The translations under genes were made by a program, and so were the position numbers. A stretch of 11,772 nucleotides of DNA from the NCBI GenBank assembly GCA_964414715.1, contig CAYPXN010000083.1:1-11772 (forward strand), in the 5' to 3' direction. This stretch comes from CAYPXN01 sp964414715 (lineage in GTDB: Bacteria; UBA10199; JADFYH01). The notes below the pieces were generated by a model. The model did no database searches. It was given only the letters and a program-made list of their open reading frames with translations, and was not told the DNA's origin. Below, piece by piece: positions 8,001 through 11,772 of this stretch (the stretch's first letter is position 1; every line of letters starts with the position of its first letter).

Positions 8001-8176
8001 TTGCTGCAGCCATTCCTCCGGCCTTGGCTTTGGGCGCTGGTTCTGAAACCCGCGTTCCCATGGCGATAGTCATCCTCGGCGGGGTTTTGGTTTCGACCTT
8101 ATTGACACTTTTCGTGGTGCCTTGTGCTTACAGTTTGATGAGTAAGCTCGAAAAGAAAAAGGTGGAACCCGTTTAA
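5090..8176 (+). CDS. RND-family efflux transporter (AcrB/HAE1-like permease)
   Basis: Inner-membrane proton-driven exporter of 1028 residues, typical for hydrophobe/amphiphile efflux pumps. The N-terminus (ISIKNNVFAWMLMAALILFG) is transmembrane helix 1, followed by a first periplasmic porter loop (about 35-335). Helices 2-6 run from about 340, with the proton-relay pair Asp404-Asp405 in GIVVDDAIMVLEN (400-412). Helix 7 lies near 550, a second periplasmic loop follows to about 865, and helices 8-12 follow with GIAKKNSILLVDF (925-937), where Lys929 corresponds to the essential helix-10 lysine. All key relay residues are intact, and no cation-binding Met pattern of CusA type is obvious, so drug, detergent or lipid-like substrates are more likely than metals. 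The gene follows tolC by 16 bases. No periplasmic adaptor gene accompanies it, which is unusual. Its TAA overlaps the stop of the convergent small gene. Confidence 0.95.
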   Translation: MTTISEISIKNNVFAWMLMAALILFGWIAFKGMGISEMPDVDFPVVTVQITYEGSAPEIMETDVVDIIEDSVMSVQGIRSISSTSRQGEATITIEFDLDRNIDVALQEVQTKIAQAQKRLPKEIDPPVVVKTNPEDQPIMWVSLSGNKPLREIMEYARDQLKDRLQTVSGVGEVIFGGYVEPELRVWLDPKKLDQYELTVQDVLDAIKTQHVEIPAGRIETPLKEFNVRTMGEAMTPEQFGEILIDKRGGASIYAPIRIKDVAKVEKGLDDIRRISRTDGKPAIGLGLKKQRGSNAVAVGDAIYKKVDEINKFLPEGLHLQINFDSTRFIRDSVHEMQKDLLYAAILTALACLLFLASWGSTFNVLLAIPTSIVGSFIFLYFFGFTLNTFTLLGLILAIGIVVDDAIMVLENIVRHIEMGKSPLRAAMDGGKEVTSAAVAATIAIIAIFIPVVFMKGIIGKFFLQFGVTMVVAVALSLLEALTLTPMRASRMLGAGHEGRFQKMVNHSFSKLSNAYAYILKKCLDHRWLVMIIATLMFLGSFSVLPGLRKEFVPPQDQSMFLVRFETPLGSSIDYTDEKVKAAEKIISSYPEVIRYYLAIGGFSGGEVNAEMMFITLKNPQDRPVDPQTGKRLTQKDIMNKFRKDFSGIPDLTGFVQDLSTRGFTAQRGFPIEFSVRGHDWQKLTEVSNELLKAMKETKFYQDVDTDYKTGQPEIQINPLREEAFARKVHIEDIGTTVNGMIGGVKAGKFTEGDHRNDIRVRANENDRQLASDITRLKVRNQNGELVPMDAIAQTVTKDTLKSILRKDRERSIGIFANVAAGESQAKVIQETEKLAKKILPEGYRIVWTGSAQTFQESFESLIFVLYLGIAVAYMVLASQYNSFVHPWVVLLALPFSVSGAWVALKIFDSSLNIYSFIGLILLMGIAKKNSILLVDFTNQRREEGMSVREALETACPQRLRPILMTSFATIAAAIPPALALGAGSETRVPMAIVILGGVLVSTLLTLFVVPCAYSLMSKLEKKKVEPV

Positions 8177-8496
8177 GGCATGCAGCCGTGTGAGGGGGCG
8201 CTTTCGGCGATAGGATTTTTGGGACTTCCCATCTCTTCCATTCTCATTCCCATTCCTCCCATGCCCATCTTCATCATTCCAGGGCCGTGCATTTCGATGA
8301 TGCCGCTTTTTGCATATTTGTAGATGTGATATCCTGTGCAAATGAGGGTACCGAAAGAAATCAAAATTCCCAGGAAAGCAATCAGTTTGTAAAATTTCTG
8401 ACAACATTCCTGCTTATGAGCCATCATCAATAGAAAAGTGCTTGCTACCAAGGCTAAAACTTCCAACATTAACACATCATGGATTTTGAAAATCAT
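8173..8496 (-). CDS. small two-helix membrane protein with Met/Gly-rich tail, unknown function
   Basis: I do not recognise a family. The 107-residue product has two hydrophobic segments (about 8-26 and 37-61) and then a tail, 68-90, with nine methionines among glycines, starting EMHGPGMMKMGMGGMGMRME. Cysteines sit at 31-32 (ECC, between the helices), 53 and 105, with His70 and His103 nearby. Met/Cys/His clusters of this sort occur in Cu(I) and Ag(I) handling proteins, so metal binding is a possible but unproven role. The gene is supported by a strong Shine-Dalgarno, AAGGAGG (8501-8507), 4 bases before the ATG, and by an intact frame filling the space between two known genes. It follows hrpB on the same strand by 42 bases and could be cotranscribed. 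It converges on the RND gene with a 4-base overlap of stops. A reading frame in another phase (8099-8407) has no such support. Confidence 0.75.
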   Translation of the reverse strand: MIFKIHDVLMLEVLALVASTFLLMMAHKQECCQKFYKLIAFLGILISFGTLICTGYHIYKYAKSGIIEMHGPGMMKMGMGGMGMRMEEMGSPKNPIAESAPSHGCMP

Positions 8497-8500
8497 TTTT

Positions 8501-8507
8501 CCTCCTT
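8501..8507 (-). promoter_or_regulatory. strong ribosome binding site of the small membrane protein
   Basis: Minus-strand AAGGAGG, a full-length anti-16S match, sits 4 bases before the ATG at 8494-8496. It is the strongest such site in the window and the main sign that this short gene is translated. Confidence 0.8.
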
Positions 8508-8528
8508 GTTTGCTTTGTGAGGTATTGT

Positions 8529-8544
8529 CTGTAAAAAATTACAG
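8529..8544. repeat. small palindrome across the hrpB stop codon
   Basis: CTGTAA, four A, TTACAG: a 6-bp perfect stem with a 4-base loop, containing the hrpB TAA (8539-8541). There is no strong T-run after it on the minus strand, so it is not a convincing terminator. It may modestly stabilise or attenuate readthrough into the small downstream gene, or be chance. Confidence 0.3.
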
Positions 8545-11004
8545 GACTGCAAGAGGATCTTCTGGCCATTTATGTTTGGGATAGCGTCGGGAGAGCTCGA
8601 TGCGGAGTTTTGGATAAGTGTTTTTCCAGAAGCTCATGAGATCTTGGGTGACCTGAACCGGTCTGAAGTTGGGTGCCAGGAGTTGAGCCGAGAGTTTGAT
8701 TTTACCTTTCATTAAAAGTGGGAGTTCTTTCATTCCAAAGAAATCCTGAAGACGTGAGGCGATCCAAGGACTTTGATCAAGGCGATATTGAATCCGTGTT
8801 TTACGTGCCTGGGTGAGAGTGATAAATTCCGGAAGTAGTTGATCGAGTTTTATTTTCTGGACGGGATCCAGGCTGTTTAAAAAACGTTGGTGTAACGGAA
8901 TTTTCTGAAACTCTTTGAGAGAGAAGATTGAATGAAAAATCCTCTCCAGCCAGATGGGGAGATTATCCAAGGGGGCAGAGAGTGAAAATTCTCCTGTTCC
9001 ACAGAATAAGTTCAGGCGAGTGAGTACAGATTCCAGAAGTTCTGGATCGTCAAAGGCTGTAAATTTACGGATAAAATCATGAAGGTCGACTTTGTGAGAA
9101 TATTTTTCAACATCGATTCCAAAGCATTCCTTGAGAAATATCTTGGTGGCGAGAGAGGAGTTTTGAGCCTCTTGATCCCTGCTTTCTAAGATTAATTCTC
9201 CATATTTTAGCTCATGGCGTTCGAGTACTTTTTGAGTTTGCTTATCCCATAAGAGCTGAGAACTTTCACGAAGGAAAAGAGGGTTTTCCAAAAGCAGTTC
9301 TTCTTCTAGGGGAAGCAGGGAACGAAGCAATGTCTTGTGATTGTGAGAATGCTGTGAGTCTAGTGCTAGAAAAAAACGATGATGCAAGAGTATGGAATCA
9401 TTTTTGGTAAATCCCGAACCTCCTTGGGTAAAGAGAAATTCAATTTCCTGACTTTGAGATTGCTTTTGTTGTTTTTTTAAAATGACTTGGTCTGGAAATC
9501 CTTTGAGAAAAGCAGCAGCAAGATTTTGTGTTTGAGAAGGAGTGGTGGGTAAAGTGAAATTTTTCAGGATTTGTTTTTGAACTCTTTCGATTAAATAATT
9601 TTTATTTTTTTCTTCCAGAATTTTTGTTGCATCAAGTGATTTGAAAAGGTTTTCACTCAAGCTTGCAGAAATTAACGAGGCTTCTTCAAGGCAATGTAAT
9701 TTGCTGGCCTCCATTAAAGTTCGGGACAGTCTTGGATGAAGGGGAATGAGAGCCATTTCTTTACCTAGTGCTGTTAAGTCTGAGGAAAGAGTTTTAGTTT
9801 TGAGAGCTTCCAAGAAGTAAAGCGTTTCCAGGGCTTTTTCCAAATGTTTACTGGAGGGACTTTCAAACCAAGGAAAAATTTCCAGATTTAAAGACAGATT
9901 TTTTAATTCAAGAAGAGATTGGGAAAGTTCTGCTCTCTGAATTTCAGGCTTTTCCTGAAAAGACCGTGTGTTGAAATCGTGTTCTAAATACAGGCGATAG
10001 CAAAATCCGGGAGAGTTTCTGCTGGCACGCCCCGCGCGTTGAATGGCGGAGGATTGTGAGATATTTCGTGTTTGAAGAGTGGGAATGCCTGTATGGGGAG
10101 AATAGCTTGCCTGGCGATGCAAGCCCGAATCTATCACGACATTCACCCCCTCAATCGTGAGCGAGCTTTCTGCAATATTGGTTGAAAGAATGATTTTACG
10201 TTCAGGGATTTTTTCGAAAATCAGTTCCTGTTGTTCTTTCGCTAAATCCCCATGAAGAGGAATAATCTTTATAGAGGAATGTCTGATATTGTCTTGAAGG
10301 TGTCGCTCACATTTTCGAATTTCTCCCATGCCGGGCAAAAAGATGAGTATGTCGCGGCTTTCGTCATTTTTGAGAACTTCTTTTACCGTGGATGTCACTT
10401 GAGCTTCCAGACTGAGAGCAGATGGACTTTTTAAATATTCTATTCGAAGAGGATGGCTACTGCTTTCTTGTTTAAAGCAGATGCAATCTGGAAGAAATAT
10501 TTCGAGGGCTTCACTTTCCAGAGTTGCAGACATAACCATTATTTTAAGATCTGGACGCTTTGTGCTTTGCAAATATTTCAAATAGGAAAGTGAAACATCG
10601 GTATGAAGATGACGTTCGTGAAATTCATCAAGGATGACACAGCCCACTTTTGACAAATGGGGATTTTTAAAGAGAAGACGTAGAAACATTCCTTCTGTCA
10701 AAAAACGAAGGCGGGTTTTGGGACTTTCCATTTTTTCAAAACGAAAATGGTAACCCACGCTTTCTCCCACTTCCTCGTTTTTTTCTTTTGCCACTCTTGA
10801 AGCCGCTGTTTTGGCAGCAAGTCTGCGGGGAACCAAAATCCAAACTTCTTGATCTGATTTCATTGTTTCAAGGAGAGCAGGGGGAATGCGGGTGGTTTTT
10901 CCGGATCCCGGAGCTGCCTCTATAATAAAATTCCGGTATTTGGGAAAGGCTTCCAAAATTTCCGGAATCAGGGTATCGATGGGAAGTTTCATTTTTGGCT
11001 TCAT
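8539..11004 (-). CDS. hrpB: ATP-dependent helicase HrpB (DEAH-box)
   Basis: An 821-residue superfamily 2 DEAH-type RNA helicase homologue, the usual HrpB length; its cellular role is poorly defined even in E. coli. Motifs in order: Walker A AAPGSGKTT (30-38), LVPRRLAA (57-64), motif II DEFH (126-129, the HrpB variant of DEAH), SAT (159-161), FLPGMGEI (222-229), STNIAESSLTIEGV (274-287) and QRAGRA (322-327). The HrpB-specific C-terminus is present: LLAPNFRPVQVTQDLMSFW (775-793) and RRYPKHKWPEDPL (806-818). All catalytic motifs are intact. The start is taken at ATG 11002-11004; Met5 (10990-10992) is an alternative. Neither has a Shine-Dalgarno, and the -10 box lies only 10 bases before the first ATG. 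The divergent MEKHLA gene begins 13 bases away; the Met-rich small gene follows by 42 bases. Confidence 0.95.
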   Translation of the reverse strand: MKPKMKLPIDTLIPEILEAFPKYRNFIIEAAPGSGKTTRIPPALLETMKSDQEVWILVPRRLAAKTAASRVAKEKNEEVGESVGYHFRFEKMESPKTRLRFLTEGMFLRLLFKNPHLSKVGCVILDEFHERHLHTDVSLSYLKYLQSTKRPDLKIMVMSATLESEALEIFLPDCICFKQESSSHPLRIEYLKSPSALSLEAQVTSTVKEVLKNDESRDILIFLPGMGEIRKCERHLQDNIRHSSIKIIPLHGDLAKEQQELIFEKIPERKIILSTNIAESSLTIEGVNVVIDSGLHRQASYSPHTGIPTLQTRNISQSSAIQRAGRASRNSPGFCYRLYLEHDFNTRSFQEKPEIQRAELSQSLLELKNLSLNLEIFPWFESPSSKHLEKALETLYFLEALKTKTLSSDLTALGKEMALIPLHPRLSRTLMEASKLHCLEEASLISASLSENLFKSLDATKILEEKNKNYLIERVQKQILKNFTLPTTPSQTQNLAAAFLKGFPDQVILKKQQKQSQSQEIEFLFTQGGSGFTKNDSILLHHRFFLALDSQHSHNHKTLLRSLLPLEEELLLENPLFLRESSQLLWDKQTQKVLERHELKYGELILESRDQEAQNSSLATKIFLKECFGIDVEKYSHKVDLHDFIRKFTAFDDPELLESVLTRLNLFCGTGEFSLSAPLDNLPIWLERIFHSIFSLKEFQKIPLHQRFLNSLDPVQKIKLDQLLPEFITLTQARKTRIQYRLDQSPWIASRLQDFFGMKELPLLMKGKIKLSAQLLAPNFRPVQVTQDLMSFWKNTYPKLRIELSRRYPKHKWPEDPLAVL
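10898..10926 (+). promoter_or_regulatory. candidate promoter of the MEKHLA gene inside hrpB
   Basis: A perfect TATAAT (10921-10926) occurs on the plus strand within the hrpB Walker A coding region, with a weak -35 (TTTCCG, 10898-10903) 17 bases before. It would give an 85-base leader for the MEKHLA gene. As the same bases encode conserved Phe-Ile-Ile-Glu residues of hrpB, the match may be chance. Still, the 13-base gap between the divergent starts forces the plus-strand promoter to lie within hrpB. Confidence 0.28.
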
Positions 11005-11014
11005 GGAGAAAGGA

Positions 11015-11043
11015 ATTATGAATCATCTTGAAAAACATGTCAT
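11015..11043 (-). promoter_or_regulatory. candidate promoter of hrpB
   Basis: On the minus strand ATGACA (11038-11043) and CATAAT (11015-11020) each match five of six consensus positions, with an ideal 17-base spacer. Transcription would start near 11008, leaving about 4 bases before the hrpB ATG. The whole promoter lies across the start and first eight codons of the divergent MEKHLA gene, and its -10 box contains that gene's start codon. Confidence 0.55.
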
Positions 11044-11464
11044 GTGTTTGTTGAAAAGCTTTCGCCATTGGACAGGAAAAGATTTGATACCTTTGAATGT
11101 TCCCGAAGAAGAGTGGGTAAAACAAGTTTGGGAATCTCCCAGGGTGATTGTATCTCATGGTGTGGAAAATGACCCCATCCTGAATTATGGAAATCAAAAA
11201 GCATTAGAGTTGTGGGAAATGTCTTGGGAAGAATTTGTAAAAACCCCGTCCCGTTTAACGGCAGAAACTGTAAATCAGGAGGAACGACAAAGGCTGCTTG
11301 ATCGTGTGAGTCGTTTTGGTTACATCGATGATTACAGGGGAATACGAATTTCCCATAGTGGAAAACGCTTTGTGATCGAAGAAGCAGTGGTGTGGAATTT
11401 GTTGGATGAGCATCAAAAATATTATGGTCAAGCAGCAACTTTTCAGAAATGGAGATACTTATGA
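11018..11464 (+). CDS. MEKHLA domain-containing protein
   Basis: A 148-residue protein consisting of one MEKHLA domain, a PAS-related fold also found at the C-terminus of plant HD-ZIP III factors and as single-domain proteins in bacteria. Its bacterial function is not established; a sensory or ligand-binding role is inferred from the PAS relation. Signatures are VIVSHGVENDPILNYGNQKA (43-62), LWEMSWEEFVKTPSRLTAE (65-83), GYIDDYRGIRISHSGKRF (101-118) and VVWNLLDEHQKYYGQAATF (124-142). The start ATG 11018-11020 is preferred over the in-frame ATG at 11003, which adds five residues, because GGAG (11005-11008) sits 9 bases and AAGGA 3 bases before it. The stop overlaps the next start (ATGA), so it is coupled to the FMN reductase gene, a pairing that hints at a redox or flavin link. 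Confidence 0.9.
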   Translation: MNHLEKHVMCLLKSFRHWTGKDLIPLNVPEEEWVKQVWESPRVIVSHGVENDPILNYGNQKALELWEMSWEEFVKTPSRLTAETVNQEERQRLLDRVSRFGYIDDYRGIRISHSGKRFVIEEAVVWNLLDEHQKYYGQAATFQKWRYL

Positions 11465-11772
11465 ACGTAAAAATTTTAGCATTTGCAGGTTCGGCTCGAA
11501 AAGAATCATTCAATAAAAAAATACTGAAATATCTTGTTCAGGGCGCTCAGGCTGCCGGAGTGGAGGTAAAGACGATTGATCTGAAGGATTACCCTTTACC
11601 TCTTTTTGATGAAGATCTTGAGGCGGAGCAAGGCTTGCCGGAAAATGTTCTTAAGCTCAAGGAGCTTTTCAAGTCCCACCAGGGATTTTTGATTGCTTGC
11701 CCAGAGTACAATAGCTCGATTACTCCTTTATTGAAAAACACAATCGATTGGCTTTCCCGTCCTGCACCCGGA
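11461..11772 (+). CDS. NADPH-dependent FMN reductase family protein, partial
   Basis: The first 104 codons of a flavodoxin-fold flavin reductase (FMN_red family); the window ends before the stop, and the usual length is about 180-190. These are cytoplasmic dimeric enzymes that bind FMN and pass electrons from NAD(P)H to FMN, quinones, chromate or azo compounds. The phosphate-binding loop is AGSARKESFNKK (9-20), DEDLEAE (50-56) is typical of the family, and PEYNSSITPLLKNTIDWLSR (81-100) is the flavin-ring and dimer region. All expected residues in the visible part are present. The start ATG lies in the MEKHLA stop (ATGA overlap), with GGAG (11451-11454) 6 bases before it. Substrate cannot be assigned. 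Confidence 0.93.
   Translation, partial: MNVKILAFAGSARKESFNKKILKYLVQGAQAAGVEVKTIDLKDYPLPLFDEDLEAEQGLPENVLKLKELFKSHQGFLIACPEYNSSITPLLKNTIDWLSRPAPG

Noticed and set aside
10886..11017. N-terminal extension of the MEKHLA gene (44 residues)
   Set aside because: It would overlap the start of hrpB antisense and its residues do not resemble the family; the start at 11018 has a Shine-Dalgarno.
1..11772. CRISPR arrays, prophage, toxin-antitoxin or other defence systems
   Set aside because: No direct repeat arrays, transposases, integrases, phage or paired toxin-antitoxin genes were found on either strand.

Overview
The window comes from a Gram-negative bacterium. It has a TolC-type outer-membrane channel with a signal peptide and a proton-driven RND pump, which need an outer membrane, plus an HrpB helicase and a methylcrotonyl-CoA carboxylase subunit. 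Base composition is moderate (AT-leaning by eye). The family mix would fit a deltaproteobacterial or Bdellovibrionota-like lineage, but the sequence alone does not settle the taxonomy. Genes are tightly packed and no stretch over 300 bases lacks a gene. The longest gap is 227 bases (933-1159) and is mostly filled by an inverted-repeat element.

Layout. Bases 1-932 (minus) hold the N-terminal 310 codons of 3-methylcrotonyl-CoA carboxylase beta subunit, cut by the left window edge. Bases 988-1153 are a 166-base element with ~34-base imperfect terminal inverted repeats and three internal hairpins. A YheT-family alpha/beta hydrolase (1160-2125, minus) stands head-to-head with a second, unrelated alpha/beta hydrolase (2218-3081, plus). 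Next comes a plus-strand efflux operon: TetR regulator (3188-3796), TolC-like channel (3793-5073, ATGA overlap) and RND transporter (5090-8176). It is preceded by a TTGACA -35 box and a palindromic operator-like site. No periplasmic adaptor (membrane fusion protein) gene is present between or beside these genes. A small two-helix, methionine-rich membrane protein (8173-8496, minus) meets the RND gene tail to tail, the two stops sharing a TTAA. Upstream of it on the same strand is hrpB (8539-11004, minus). Only 13 bases from the hrpB start, a divergent pair begins: a MEKHLA-domain protein (11018-11464) and an NADPH-dependent FMN reductase (11461 to the window end, partial), joined by an ATGA overlap.

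Functionally, the clear unit is the self-regulated efflux operon. TetR probably represses its own operon from the 3100-3117 palindrome; TolC and RND form two of the three parts of a pump whose adaptor must come from elsewhere. The carboxylase belongs to leucine/isovalerate catabolism. Three minus-strand genes (mccB, yheT, hrpB) lack a Shine-Dalgarno sequence and have a -10-like box only 7-10 bases before the ATG, suggesting leaderless mRNAs. The RND, small-protein, MEKHLA and FMN-reductase genes have ordinary ribosome binding sites. Most genes are recognisable families. The least explained items are the inverted-repeat element, the Met-rich membrane protein and the missing adaptor.
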